A stretch of DNA of 64,000 bases from G963664115 sp965216035 (GCA_965216035.1 CBDCFM010000019.1:620001-684000), one strand, 5' to 3'. Positions 52,641 to 62,245 are shown, counted from the first letter of the stretch. Notes: a model not told the origin generated them from the letters alone. A program made the numbers and translations.

Positions 52641-55397
52641 ATGACAGAGGACGGACTCGCGGCAGAGGTACTGGCGCCTATGGTAGATGGGAACGGGCAC
52701 GCAATGGCCGGCACCGGGCTCAAGTTCGAACGCCATTTTTCCAGCGACGGGCTCTCGCCCTATGACGCAGTGGAATGGGAGCGCCGCACGGCATCGATCG
52801 CAAGCGAAGCGGGCGGCGTCGTTTTTGAACAGCGTGATGTCGAGGTTCCGAAAGATTGGTCCCAGACGGCAACGAACATTGTTGCGTCGAAGTACTTTCA
52901 CGGTATTCAGGGCACCCCGGAGCGGGAAACCAGTGTCAGGCAGCTGATCTCGCGCGTGACACGCACGATGAAGAACTGGGGATCCTCCGGTGGCTATTTC
53001 TCATCCGAGACCGACGCGGTGATCTTTCACGACGAGCTGTCCCACCTGCTTTTGAAGCAGATGGTCGCCTTTAATTCCCCGGTATGGTTCAACTGCGGCG
53101 TCGAAGCAAAACCCCAGTGCTCGGCGTGCTTTATCAATTCGGTGGATGACACGATGGGCTCGATAATGAATCTGGCCAAGACTGAAGCGATGTTGTTCAA
53201 GTGGGGGTCGGGCACCGGGAGCAACCTGTCATCTATTCGTTCTTCCATCGAACAGCTTTCAGGTGGCGGTATCGCTTCCGGGCCGGTCTCGTTCATGAAG
53301 GGATTCGATGCGTTTGCCGGAGTGATCAAATCGGGTGGAAAGACCCGCCGGGCTGCCAAGATGGTGATTCTGGACATGGATCATCCTGATGTCGTTGAGT
53401 TCATCACGAGCAAAGCCAACGAAGAGAAGAAGGCATGGGTCTTACTCGATCAGGGTTACAGCGGCGGTATTGACGGGGAAGCCTACTCTTCTATCTTCTT
53501 TCAGAACGCGAATCACAGTGTTCGCGCTACCGATAAATTCATGGAAGCGGTCGTCAACGATGGCAAGTGGACCACGCACGCGGTGACGACGGGTGAACCG
53601 GCAAATACATACCAGGCTCGAGAGTTGATGGCGATGGTCGCGGATTCGGCCTATATCTGTGGTGATCCGGGAATGCAGTACGACACGACGATCAATCGTT
53701 GGCATACATGCAAAAACACTGCGCCGATCAAAGCGTCGAACCCATGTTCCGAATATATGTTTCTGGACGATTCGGCCTGCAACCTGGCCTCGCTGAACCT
53801 GATGAAGTTTCGGCTTGGGGACGGCAGCTTTGACATCGAGTCATTCCGGAGAGCCGTTGCGGTAACGACAACGGCACAGGAAATTATTGTTTCGAACGCT
53901 AGCTATCCCACCGAGCAAATAGAGAAGAACTCTCACGATTTCAGACCGCTCGGATTGGGGTATGCCAACCTGGGCGCGCTGCTGATGTCTCTGGGTATTC
54001 CCTACGACAGTGACCAGGGTCGCAACTACGCGGGGGCCATAACGGCAATCATGACGGGCCAGGCCTATCTCACCTCGGCTCATATTGCGGGTGAAGCCGG
54101 GCCATTTGCGGGATATCAGACCAATAAGGAGCCTTTTCTCGAAGTCATGCGGATGCACCGGGACTCGGTGAAGGGAATTGACCGAAATAATGTTCCCGGC
54201 GCATTGTATGAATCTGCGTGGAAGGTCTGGTGCGATGCCGTCGATCACGGCGAGCGAGCGGGCTATCGGAATGCCCAGGCGTCCGTACTCGCCCCGACAG
54301 GCACCATCGGGTTCATGATGGACTGCGATACGACGGGGGTCGAGCCGGACCTGGCATTGGTCAAGTACAAGAAGCTTGTCGGCGGAGGGACGATCAAAAT
54401 CGTCAACAACACCGTGCCCCTGGCGTTGGCCCGCTTGGGCTATGACGATCCCACTGTCAAAGACATCGTCAGTTACATCAATGAGAACGGGACGATCGAA
54501 GGCGCTCCAAGTTTGCGTGAAGAACATCTTCCGGTCTTCGATTGCGCCTTCAAGGCAACCCACGGTGTTCGCTCGATCCATTACCGGGGCCACCTGCGGA
54601 TGATGGGCGCCGTCCAGCCCTTTATTTCCGGGGCCATCTCAAAGACCGTCAACCTGCCTGCGTCAGTAACGGCGGAAGAAATTTCCGAGACCTACACGGA
54701 AGGATGGCGGCTCGGCCTGAAATCAGTGGCGATATACCGTGACGCTTCAAAGCGGACGCAGCCCCTGTCGACGACCGACAGCGATACGCTCGGAAATCGC
54801 GCGGCGGATCGACCCGTTCGCCGCCATCTCCCCGCCGAGCGTCACGCGATTACACACAAATTCGGCGTAGCGGGTCACGAAGGCTACATCACCGTCGGCA
54901 TGTATGAGGACGGGACGGCGGGTGAGATCTTCATCGTCATGGCCAAGGAAGGGTCGACATTGTCCGGAGTGATGGACAGCTTTGCAACGTCCTGTTCGAT
55001 GGCACTGCAGTACGGCGTTCCGCTACAGGTGCTAGTGGACAAGTTCACGCATACACGCTTCGAACCTTCGGGTTTCACCAACAACCCTCAGGTGCCTTAC
55101 GCCAAATCGATCATGGACTACATTTTCCGCTATCTGGCATCCCGATTTCTGACGCGAGAAGAAGCCGCGGCCGTGGGTGTTCAGATCGAAGAGGCGCCCC
55201 TCGTGGAACTGGGTCCATCGCCGAAAGCGGGCCCGGCGCCACACGGCAATCCCCGGGGGGGACCCCTCCGGCCCGGCTCGCTCCTGGACATCGAAGATCA
55301 GGACGCGCCGGTGTGTTTCGACTGTGGTTCGCTCATGGTCCGCAGTGGTGCCTGCTATAAGTGCCTCAATTGCGGGTCGACGAGTGGCTGTTCATAG
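52641..55397 (+). CDS. nrdJ: Adenosylcobalamin-dependent ribonucleoside-diphosphate reductase (class II)
   Basis: The protein has 918 residues. It reduces NDPs to dNDPs with adenosylcobalamin, independent of oxygen. The N-terminal LSPYDAVEWERRTASI region is typical of NrdJ. Catalytic motifs: FNSPVWFNCGV, NPCSEYMFLDDSACNLASLN (NxCxE), and GTIGFMMDCDTTGVEPDLAL. The C-terminus has a zinc-ribbon with CFDCGSLMVRSG and CYKCLNCGSTSGC that relays electrons from thioredoxin. No cobalamin riboswitch was recognisable in the 200-base leader. Fits the trxA and class II RNR combination of a facultative or oxygen-variable lifestyle. Confidence 0.96.
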   Translation: MTEDGLAAEVLAPMVDGNGHAMAGTGLKFERHFSSDGLSPYDAVEWERRTASIASEAGGVVFEQRDVEVPKDWSQTATNIVASKYFHGIQGTPERETSVRQLISRVTRTMKNWGSSGGYFSSETDAVIFHDELSHLLLKQMVAFNSPVWFNCGVEAKPQCSACFINSVDDTMGSIMNLAKTEAMLFKWGSGTGSNLSSIRSSIEQLSGGGIASGPVSFMKGFDAFAGVIKSGGKTRRAAKMVILDMDHPDVVEFITSKANEEKKAWVLLDQGYSGGIDGEAYSSIFFQNANHSVRATDKFMEAVVNDGKWTTHAVTTGEPANTYQARELMAMVADSAYICGDPGMQYDTTINRWHTCKNTAPIKASNPCSEYMFLDDSACNLASLNLMKFRLGDGSFDIESFRRAVAVTTTAQEIIVSNASYPTEQIEKNSHDFRPLGLGYANLGALLMSLGIPYDSDQGRNYAGAITAIMTGQAYLTSAHIAGEAGPFAGYQTNKEPFLEVMRMHRDSVKGIDRNNVPGALYESAWKVWCDAVDHGERAGYRNAQASVLAPTGTIGFMMDCDTTGVEPDLALVKYKKLVGGGTIKIVNNTVPLALARLGYDDPTVKDIVSYINENGTIEGAPSLREEHLPVFDCAFKATHGVRSIHYRGHLRMMGAVQPFISGAISKTVNLPASVTAEEISETYTEGWRLGLKSVAIYRDASKRTQPLSTTDSDTLGNRAADRPVRRHLPAERHAITHKFGVAGHEGYITVGMYEDGTAGEIFIVMAKEGSTLSGVMDSFATSCSMALQYGVPLQVLVDKFTHTRFEPSGFTNNPQVPYAKSIMDYIFRYLASRFLTREEAAAVGVQIEEAPLVELGPSPKAGPAPHGNPRGGPLRPGSLLDIEDQDAPVCFDCGSLMVRSGACYKCLNCGSTSGCS

Positions 55398-55542
55398 AAA
55401 CGCGTGCCGAGTGACCACTGATCATCGGGAACGTCACAGTTGACTCCAAGTTTTGTTTTGACCTGTCCGTTCCACCCCGCCACACGGTCTGCCACCATCT
55501 GAGCTGTGGGGGCCCGCTACGCCACCGTGGTAGCCTGACCCC

Positions 55543-56937
55543 ATGATCGTAATGAAGTTCGGCGGCTCGTCTGTCGGTTCCGTCGAGCGTATTCGGATGG
55601 TCGCTTCGCTCGTCTCCAATTTCCAGAACGCGCAACCGGTGGTGATCCTATCCGCGATGGGGGGTGTCACCGACGGCTTGATTGACATCGGTGAAAGAGC
55701 CGTTCGTGGGCGCAGTTCCGATGTGGGGGAAAGAGTCTCCGCGCTGCGTGAAATGCACGATGACGCCGTTTCGGAACTGATTGTGGCCCCCGATCGCAGG
55801 AAGGCATTGAACGCCGAACTGGAGCCCATCTGGAAAGAGATCCAGAACGTTTTTACGGGTGTCTTACTCCTTCGGGAACGCAGCCCGCGGTCCCGGGAAT
55901 TGATTTCCTCTTTTGGGGAGAGGCTCGTCGTGCCTGTTTTCAGCACGCTTCTACAACAGGCAGGAGTTCCGGCTGAAGCTTTCGACGCCCGCGGACTGAT
56001 CGTGACCAAAGAGGAGGCCGATTTCGCACTCGTCGATTTTGTGGAAACGAAAAAGAAATGTCAGACCCTCACCGACGCTCTTCGCATGGGCACGGTCCCG
56101 GTCGTGACAGGTTACATTTGCTCAACACCCGACGGCATCACCACGACGTTGGGGCGCGGCGGATCTGATTATTCCGCCTCCGTTCTGGGCTTCGCCCTCG
56201 ATGCCGACGAAATTCAGATCTGGACGGACGTGGATGGCGTGATGACAGCCGACCCGCGGATCGTTCCGGGAGCCCGCGTTCTTTCCCAGATTTCATACAA
56301 GGAAGCGGCTGAGATGTCCTATTTCGGAGCGAAGGGGCTGCACCCGAAAACGATAATGCCCGCAGCCGACCTCGGCATACCGATTCGCATCAAGAACACA
56401 TTCGATCCCTCCAAGGAAGGAACGCTGGTTTCAAAGGAAACGCCCGAAAGCCATCAGGGCGTGAAGACAGTTGCCTCAATCGTGGGGGTGAGCTTGGTAT
56501 CGGTCGAGGGGCGGGGCATGATCGGTGTTCCGGGAACCGCTCAGCGTGTTTTCGGGTCGATTGCCCAGCAGAAGATCAACGTGCTGATGTTTTCCCAGGG
56601 ATCTTCGGAACAACATATATCGATGGTCGTGACCCGTGTCGAAGCTGAAAGTACGGTCCGCGCGCTCGAGCGGGAGTTTAGGGCCGAAATCGAAAAACGG
56701 CAGGTCGACCGCATCACCGCTATTTCTGATATCGCCATCATCGCTCTTGTTGGGGAAGGCATGAAGTCCATCCGGGGAATTGCCGCACGCACATTCGGTG
56801 TCCTCGGGGAAGCGGACATGAACATCCTCATGATCGCGCAGGGTTCGTCTGAATTGAATCTATCGTTCGTTGTTGAAGGGAAGGACGCTCACCAGGCGGT
56901 CCGCCTCATACATGATGGATTCGAGCTGGGTCACTAG
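55543..56937 (+). CDS. lysC: Aspartate kinase, monofunctional, with ACT domains
   Basis: The protein has 464 residues. It phosphorylates aspartate, the first step to lysine, threonine and methionine. The N-terminal kinase core has VMKFGGSSVGS and TLGRGGSDYSA. IQIWTDVDGVMTADPR and ISYKEAAEMSYFGAKGLHPK bind the substrate. Two ACT domains (about 305-460; KINVLMFSQGSSE, DMNILMIAQGSSE) give feedback control. It is not fused to homoserine dehydrogenase. Confidence 0.96.
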   Translation: MIVMKFGGSSVGSVERIRMVASLVSNFQNAQPVVILSAMGGVTDGLIDIGERAVRGRSSDVGERVSALREMHDDAVSELIVAPDRRKALNAELEPIWKEIQNVFTGVLLLRERSPRSRELISSFGERLVVPVFSTLLQQAGVPAEAFDARGLIVTKEEADFALVDFVETKKKCQTLTDALRMGTVPVVTGYICSTPDGITTTLGRGGSDYSASVLGFALDADEIQIWTDVDGVMTADPRIVPGARVLSQISYKEAAEMSYFGAKGLHPKTIMPAADLGIPIRIKNTFDPSKEGTLVSKETPESHQGVKTVASIVGVSLVSVEGRGMIGVPGTAQRVFGSIAQQKINVLMFSQGSSEQHISMVVTRVEAESTVRALEREFRAEIEKRQVDRITAISDIAIIALVGEGMKSIRGIAARTFGVLGEADMNILMIAQGSSELNLSFVVEGKDAHQAVRLIHDGFELGH

Positions 56938-57150
56938 GATCGCGCCTCAGCTCCGTACAGCAGGTGTCCGTCCCGATAGGAGTCGGCGACAGGCGGCATT
57001 CGTTGCCGCCTCTTCCGCTGTTTTTCGAAGGGCTTTGGGCGGACCGGAAACCGCGTCGTCGAATTTCACCTCACATCCGAATCCTGATTGAGGCTCACGG
57101 GCTTGACGTTCTTGAATTCACTTAATCATATATACGATTTCATTTAAAGA

Positions 57151-57188
57151 CGCACTAGATCATATTAAACGCACTAGATCATATTAAA
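57151..57188 (+). promoter_or_regulatory. Two perfect 19-bp tandem repeats before the HTH-Mop regulator
   Basis: CGCACTAGATCATATTAAA occurs twice without a gap, ending 15 bases before the regulator ATG (57204). The surrounding 60 bases are very AT-rich (TAATCATATATACGATTTCA). The position is right for an operator of the molybdate regulator and its operon, with a promoter overlapping it. Confidence 0.6.
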
Positions 57189-57203
57189 CGGTATTATATC
57201 CCC

Positions 57204-57608
57204 ATGGAATTACTGCGTCCTTCAGAGGCAGCGGAAGAAATGGGTGTGAGCTATCCCACCGTCAAGCAATGGATTTATCGGGGCCGACTTCAGTCGGTGA
57301 AGACGCCGGGAGGGCATCATCGAATACCACGCGCCGAGATCGATCGGATTTCCCGTGAAGGCGCCGGCGCGCCTTCACCGAAAACGAAGAGCGGTGACGG
57401 CGCCACGATCAGCGGCCGCAACAAACTCCGGGGGCGTGTGGTGGAGGTACGGCACGAGGGGTTTCTGTCGCAGGTTCGCATTGACGTGGGTGGGCAGATC
57501 GTGACCTCCATCATCACGCGAGCCGCTGCGGACGAGATGCAACTCCGCGCAGGCATTGAGGCGGCGGCACTGATCAAAGCGACTGAGGTCATGATAATCC
57601 GTGGCTGA
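57204..57608 (+). CDS. HTH (MerR/excisionase-like) + Mop domain molybdate regulator
   Basis: The protein has 134 residues. An N-terminal helix-turn-helix of MerR/excisionase type (LRPSEAAEEMGVSYPTVKQW, then GRLQSVKTPGGHHRI) is joined by a Ser/Lys-rich linker to a C-terminal Mop/TOBE domain (GRVVEVRHEGFLSQVRIDVG...ALIKATEVMI). Mop domains bind molybdate or tungstate. The gene overlaps the modA gene by eight bases, and two perfect repeats lie just upstream. It therefore probably represses the mod operon in response to intracellular molybdate. It is a different architecture from classical ModE. Confidence 0.88.
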   Translation: MELLRPSEAAEEMGVSYPTVKQWIYRGRLQSVKTPGGHHRIPRAEIDRISREGAGAPSPKTKSGDGATISGRNKLRGRVVEVRHEGFLSQVRIDVGGQIVTSIITRAAADEMQLRAGIEAAALIKATEVMIIRG

Positions 57609-58407
57609 AACATCGCCGATCATGCGTTTAACACAGTGGCTCGTGGCTGCATTGCTGATGTGCATGGGATTGGGGACCTCCGCGGAAGCGGCGGCAGAGG
57701 AGATCGTGGTGGCGGCCGCATCTAACCTGACGTTTGCTATTCGAGAAATCATCGAAGATTTCGAAAACAATACGCCACACAGGGTCCGACTTTCGCTGGG
57801 TTCCTCGGGTAATTTCTTTACGCAGATCCAGAATGGCGCGCCGTTTGATGTCTATCTGTCCGCTGACATCACGTACCCGGAACAACTGGAGGCTTCCGGT
57901 CTGAGCGAACCGGGATCGTTGTTTTCCTATGCAATCGGCCGGATCGTGGTCTGGGCGCGAAATGATGCTGACGTGGACCCTCCCTCGCTTGGGATGGAGG
58001 CACTCGTTGAAGAAGCGGGTCGAATTTCCATAGCGAATCCCAGACACGCACCTTACGGACGGGCCGCCCGATCCGCTCTGGAGTACTACCAATTGTGGGA
58101 GAGCGTTTCGAACCGCCTGGTACTGGCGGAAAATGTCTCGCAGGCGGCCCAGTTTGCAGAATCCGGTGCGGCGGAGGTCGCAATCATCGCGCTCTCTCTT
58201 GCATCCTCGGATCCGTTGCGTGAACGAGGGCGGTTCTGGGAGATTCCCCCCGAAGCCCATCCAGAGTTGGCCCAGGGTGGCATCATTCTGGCCCATGCCC
58301 GGACCACGGGCAGACTGGAAGCGGCACGGGCATTCAAGGCCTGGATGCAAAGCGACAGGGCCCGGGTCATCCTCGAAGGACATGGCCTCTCGCTCCCAAC
58401 GAATTGA
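57601..58407 (+). CDS. modA: Molybdate ABC transporter substrate-binding protein
   Basis: The protein has 268 residues. The signal peptide (LTQWLVAALLMCMGLGTSAE) is followed by AAASNLTFAIREIIEDFENN and SLGSSGNFFTQIQNGAPFDV, the oxyanion-binding signature of ModA, plus ADITYPEQLEASG. It binds periplasmic molybdate or tungstate. GTG start at 57601 overlaps the regulator; an ATG at 57622 is possible. It is followed by modB after six bases. Confidence 0.94.
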   Translation: MAETSPIMRLTQWLVAALLMCMGLGTSAEAAAEEIVVAAASNLTFAIREIIEDFENNTPHRVRLSLGSSGNFFTQIQNGAPFDVYLSADITYPEQLEASGLSEPGSLFSYAIGRIVVWARNDADVDPPSLGMEALVEEAGRISIANPRHAPYGRAARSALEYYQLWESVSNRLVLAENVSQAAQFAESGAAEVAIIALSLASSDPLRERGRFWEIPPEAHPELAQGGIILAHARTTGRLEAARAFKAWMQSDRARVILEGHGLSLPTN

Positions 58408-58413
58408 AAAATC

Positions 58414-59124
58414 ATGAATTGGACCGCACTGGTGACGAGTCTCCAACTGGCGGGTGCCACGTCCATCATTCTGCTGTGCATCGGGATGCCCACCGCCTAC
58501 TGGTTGGCGTATTCCACGTGGCGCTGGAAGTTTCTTGTTGAAGCGCTCGTTGCACTCCCAATTGTCCTGCCGCCAACCGTGTTGGGTTTCTATGTTCTTG
58601 TCGCCATGGGGCCGAGAAGCCCGTTGGGCCAGTGGTATGAAACACTTGCAGGGCAGCCTTTTCCCTTCACCTTTGAAGGCCTGGTCCTGGCTTCGGCACT
58701 TTTCAGCTTTCCGTTTGCGGTGCAGCCAATGGCCGCTGCGTTTGGGGCGGTGGACCGGCGGCTGCTCGAGGCCTCGTGGCTGCTGGGTGTTTCGCGATTC
58801 GGGACCTTCCGGCGAGTGATCGTTCCTCAGTGTGTTGGAGGACTGGTGACCGGTTTCGTTCTAAGTTTCGCGCACACACTCGGGGAATTTGGCGTGGTGT
58901 TGATGGTGGGTGGCAACATTGAAGGCGTGACCCGCACGGTTTCGATCGACATTTACGACAACGTGCAGGCGTTCAATTATTCGGCGGCCAACCAAACCGC
59001 CCTGATGCTGTTGTTGTTTTCCTTTACGGTCCTTGCGTCTGTGTACGCAATCAACCGAAAACTCTGGGGCGTGTGGCCAGGGGTCAGACACGGGGCGATT
59101 GCCCGGCGTCGGAGTACCCGGTGA
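58414..59124 (+). CDS. modB: Molybdate ABC transporter permease
   Basis: The protein has 236 residues. Five or six TM helices. The EAA-type loop is in RLLEASWLLGVSRFGTFRRV, near AFAHTLGEFGVVLMVGGNIE and YNDVQAFNY-like elements that are typical of ModB. It forms the membrane channel with modA and modC. The stop overlaps the modC GTG (GTGA at 59121). Confidence 0.94.
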   Translation: MNWTALVTSLQLAGATSIILLCIGMPTAYWLAYSTWRWKFLVEALVALPIVLPPTVLGFYVLVAMGPRSPLGQWYETLAGQPFPFTFEGLVLASALFSFPFAVQPMAAAFGAVDRRLLEASWLLGVSRFGTFRRVIVPQCVGGLVTGFVLSFAHTLGEFGVVLMVGGNIEGVTRTVSIDIYDNVQAFNYSAANQTALMLLLFSFTVLASVYAINRKLWGVWPGVRHGAIARRRSTR

Positions 59125-60296
59125 CCGTGGATCAGCAGAAGCGTATGAGCACTCAAGACGTGGGGAAGGGAGACGCGACGGTGGCCCTGACGGAAATCAA
59201 CGCCGCGGCGGGCCCGACGCTCGATGTCGACATCGAAAAACGCTATCGGGATGGAACAACGATTCGAGCGGCTTTCGAACTCCCCTCGAACCCGCCGCGC
59301 GTTTCTATCGTCTTTGGACCTTCCGGTGCAGGCAAGACGACGCTGCTACGGTGTATTGCCGGTCTGGAAACACCGACCCGCGGCCGTATTCAGTACGGGG
59401 GAAAAATCTGGAGCCAGTGTGGCGCACCCCACTGGGTGCCGCCCCAGAAGCGCTCGACGGGCTATTTGTTTCAGGACTTCGCGTTGTTTCCCCACCTCAC
59501 GGTGCATCGCAACATCGAGTTTGGATTAGGGGCGCTTCCCCGCAATCAGCGTCGTCGGAAGGTCGATGCGATCAGTGCCCGCCTGGGACTGGAAGGACTG
59601 GCGGATCACCGGCCCGGAGAACTCTCAGGTGGCGAGCAGCAACGTGTTGCCCTGGCCCGGGTCTTGGTTCGCGAACCCCGGATTCTCTTACTTGACGAGC
59701 CCTTTTCGGCATTGGACCAAAGGACGCGGGACCGCGTCCGGTCCTACCTGGGAAAGTTTCTCTCCCACTTGGAAATACCCGCCCTGGTCGTGACCCACGA
59801 CTGGGTCGACGCCCTGGCGCTCGGGGACGAAATGATGGTACTCAATCGAGGGCTTCTGTTGCAGAGAGGATCGCCCCAGGAGGTTCTCACCCGTCCTGCC
59901 CTGCGGGAGGTGGCCGCCGCGGTCGGAGTCGACACGATTGTGCAGGGCCGGGTCGTCGAACGCGACGGTGGAGTGGTTCGGCTTCGCGTCGGAACAGCCG
60001 AACTGATCGGTGTGGATCCCGGGGGCCAGGAAACCTCTTTCTGGGTATGTATTCGGGGAGAGGACGTCACCCTCGAGCAGGGCCTTGCATTGCGGAGCAG
60101 CGCACGGAACCATCTTTCCGGACACGTGAAGGATCTTCTACCTCAGGGAACACTCACAAAGGTGGTGCTTGATGTGGGTTTTGAGTTGGTTGCTCTCGTA
60201 ACCCGACAGGCGTCACAAGACCTTGATCTGGCACCCGGTGTCCCGGTGTCGGCGGTATGTAAAGCCTCAATCGTGCATCTCATTCCCCGAGGCTGA
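59121..60296 (+). CDS. modC: Molybdate ABC transporter ATP-binding protein
   Basis: About 391 residues from the GTG at 59121 that overlaps the modB stop; an ATG at 59145 is also possible. Walker A is GPSGAGKTT, the Q-loop FQDFALFPHL, the signature LSGGEQQRVALARVL and Walker B RILLLDEPFSALD. The C-terminal half (about 270-390) is a TOBE/Mop-like domain, presumably binding molybdate. It completes an intact modABC operon that starts with the HTH-Mop regulator. Confidence 0.94.
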   Translation: MTVDQQKRMSTQDVGKGDATVALTEINAAAGPTLDVDIEKRYRDGTTIRAAFELPSNPPRVSIVFGPSGAGKTTLLRCIAGLETPTRGRIQYGGKIWSQCGAPHWVPPQKRSTGYLFQDFALFPHLTVHRNIEFGLGALPRNQRRRKVDAISARLGLEGLADHRPGELSGGEQQRVALARVLVREPRILLLDEPFSALDQRTRDRVRSYLGKFLSHLEIPALVVTHDWVDALALGDEMMVLNRGLLLQRGSPQEVLTRPALREVAAAVGVDTIVQGRVVERDGGVVRLRVGTAELIGVDPGGQETSFWVCIRGEDVTLEQGLALRSSARNHLSGHVKDLLPQGTLTKVVLDVGFELVALVTRQASQDLDLAPGVPVSAVCKASIVHLIPRG

Positions 60297-60319
60297 TCTC
60301 AGGGCCGGTGGGCCCGACG

Positions 60320-60742
60320 CTATGGACCGCCAACACTGGACACGACGAAGTGAAGCCCTTCGCGATTCGTGTCCCAGGCGAGACGTGCGGAAGCGTCGGC
60401 GGGACGCAACCAGGCATAAGCAACGTGTTCATCGGAACGAACGACTGGATGGAATCGCTCGACTTCGGCGCCCACGAGGTGTTCCCGTACTTCGGCTCCG
60501 TCTTTCTCAAAATGAAACTCCACGCCGGTCTCAACGAAGTGGAGCGCGTCGGTTATGCCGGTTTCCTCCGCGAGTTCGCGCTCGGCCGAATGCATGAAAT
60601 CACGATCTGCGGGCTCCATCTTCCTGGTGACCGGCTGCCAAATGTCGCAGCGCTCGGGCGGGCGCTGGAGAAGAAGGACCTGGATCTCGGGCGCTCTGCA
60701 GTAAACAATGACTTGAACCTTTCGAATGACGAGGTGAGACAT
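60320..60742 (-). CDS. NUDIX hydrolase
   Basis: About 140 residues from the ATG at 60742. The Nudix box ends RELAEETGI and has acidic residues in place; the upstream part PVTRKMEPADRDFMHSAE lacks the usual GG before xEPxE. The preceding VQVIVYCRAPEIQVLLLQRP strand and the C-terminal SARLAWDTNREGL fit the family of (di)nucleotide or NTP pyrophosphohydrolases. It is divergent from arfB and convergent with modC. Substrate unknown. Confidence 0.8.
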   Translation of the reverse strand: MSHLVIRKVQVIVYCRAPEIQVLLLQRPPERCDIWQPVTRKMEPADRDFMHSAERELAEETGITDALHFVETGVEFHFEKDGAEVREHLVGAEVERFHPVVRSDEHVAYAWLRPADASARLAWDTNREGLHFVVSSVGGP

Positions 60743-60793
60743 GCTTTTAGGGCATTGTATATGTTCTGAATATGTGGGTGGCGGGAGTTCTGT

Positions 60794-61225
60794 GTGATCG
60801 CAGTCGGAGATGATCTGCGGATTCCCGAAGAGGCACTCGAATTCCGTGTCGGAACCAGCAGCGGCCCCGGAGGCCAGAACGTCAATAGAGTGCGAACTCG
60901 GGTCACCGTTTGTTTCGATGTGGCCAATGCAGCATGTCTGTCGGACCCACAGCGGGAACGGATTCTCGAGCGTCTGGGGCCCCGGATAAACAAGCAGGGT
61001 ATCCTCAAGGTTCGATCCCAGAAGCACCGGACCCAACAGATGAACCGCGCAGGTGCACAGGAACGGTTGCTGGAGCTTCTGGCCACAGCGCTACATGTGG
61101 CCCGATCCCGGAAGAAAACCCGTCCGCCTCAAGCCGCCAACGAACGCCGGCTGGACGACAAGAAGCGGCGTTCACGCCAAAAGCGGGAGCGGATCCGACC
61201 TGATTCGGGGATGGACCAGGATTGA
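60794..61225 (+). CDS. arfB: Alternative ribosome-rescue factor / peptidyl-tRNA hydrolase ArfB (YaeJ)
   Basis: The protein has 143 residues. GTSSGPGGQNVNRVRTRVTV contains the GGQ motif that hydrolyses peptidyl-tRNA on stalled ribosomes. The C-terminal basic tail (RSRKKTRPPQ...KRRSRQKRERIRPDSG) that probes the empty mRNA channel is present. The start GTG at 60794 gives a typical length. It is divergent from the NUDIX gene by about 50 bases. Confidence 0.92.
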   Translation: MIAVGDDLRIPEEALEFRVGTSSGPGGQNVNRVRTRVTVCFDVANAACLSDPQRERILERLGPRINKQGILKVRSQKHRTQQMNRAGAQERLLELLATALHVARSRKKTRPPQAANERRLDDKKRRSRQKRERIRPDSGMDQD

Positions 61226-61405
61226 AGCCCGAGTCCAAGTCCCCGCGGACACCTGCTCTGTGCAACGCCAAAAATCAACTCCAGCTCGATCGGGGCGGGC
61301 GTAAACCGATTCAATCGGCGTCAATTCCGGCCGGATTTGGTGCCCTCCCCAAATTTATCTTGAAGTTTATGTCACTGGGCTATTCTTGGGAGGCCGGAAA
61401 CGACG

Positions 61406-61621
61406 ATGCCCTTTCCAAGAAGACAACGAGGCCCGCTGACCCACCGTCAAATTCAAACAATCGTCTATCTGTTGAGAGACACCGATATGTCCGAACAGGA
61501 AATCGCCGACACAATTGGGTGTACGCGGATTTGCGTGTCCAGTATCAACAAGGCCCACAATGTCCGGACCAATCAGAGACCTCCTGACCCAAACCCTCCG
61601 TTCTCATCTGCTTCGATGTAG
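61406..61621 (+). CDS. Small helix-turn-helix protein
   Basis: The protein has 71 residues. LTHRQIQTIVYLLRDTDMSE and QEIADTIGCTRICVSSINKA form a recognisable helix-turn-helix of phage or sigma-4 type. No partner gene is adjacent. It could be a transcription regulator or a remnant of a larger protein; nothing else is certain. Confidence 0.5.
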   Translation: MPFPRRQRGPLTHRQIQTIVYLLRDTDMSEQEIADTIGCTRICVSSINKAHNVRTNQRPPDPNPPFSSASM

Positions 61622-61710
61622 AGCGTCGTCTTTCGCATTATCTTCAGTGTCCCGAGTTACCCCGAGCGATCTCGATCGCGAATCCTGTTTCGGTCATAGC
61701 CCGATTGTCG

Positions 61711-62163
61711 TAGCAGCCCGCGGCGGAGGCCTCGAGGGCCGCGTCCAGGGGTCTTCAGGTTGCAGGCGCGAAGTGAGGAGCGGGCACTGAGGTTTGAAAC
61801 CGAGGCCGCAGGCGCCGTCTTTTCATCGTGACCCGCCTTAACAATGCCGGACAAAGCCTGTGGGGCGCCTGCGGCCTCCGTTTGAAACGTTGGTGACCCC
61901 CCTGCGCCCAAAGGGTTACGGCGAAACGGGACCGTCTTCGTTGTCGCCGACTCCTTCCAATGAATGAGCATTGTCGCGTCTTCGCGGCTTCGGGCCGGCG
62001 CCTCTTCGCGACTTCGGGTCGGCGCCTCTTCGCGACTTCGGCGCCTCTTCGCGACTTCGGGTCGGCGCCTCTTCGCGACTTCGGGTCGGCGCTTCTTCGC
62101 CTCCTAGAATCCGGCCCCGTTTGGCCGTAACGCGGCCCTCGAGACTTCCGCCACGGGCTGCTA
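61711..62163. mobile_element. MITE-like element, copy 2
   Basis: About 453 bases bounded by TAGCAGCCCGCGGCGGAGGC on the left and its complement-like CTTCCGCCACGGGCTGCTAG end on the right. It is related to copy 1 (27678-27980) in inverse orientation. Its extra length comes from an internal 24-bp tandem repeat and a small insertion. No transposase. Confidence 0.75.
61983..62100. repeat. 24-bp minisatellite
   Basis: Four to five units of TTCGCGACTTCGGGTCGGCG + CCTC, one with an internal deletion. Read on the minus strand it gives an Arg-rich 8-residue repeat, which is why an open frame seems to run through it; it is not a protein gene. Confidence 0.75.
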
Positions 62164-62245
62164 GGGCGGGCCATGACCGTTCTAGCTCATTACCGACAGT
62201 CGGGAAGGCACGTGTGAGGCATGTGAAGAAACCGCAGCGGGACAA

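Noticed and set aside
57151..57188. CRISPR-like repeat
   Set aside because: Only two direct copies without spacers.
61755..62174. Arg-rich open frame on the minus strand
   Set aside because: Its 8-residue periodicity is the translation of a 24-bp minisatellite inside the MITE-like element.
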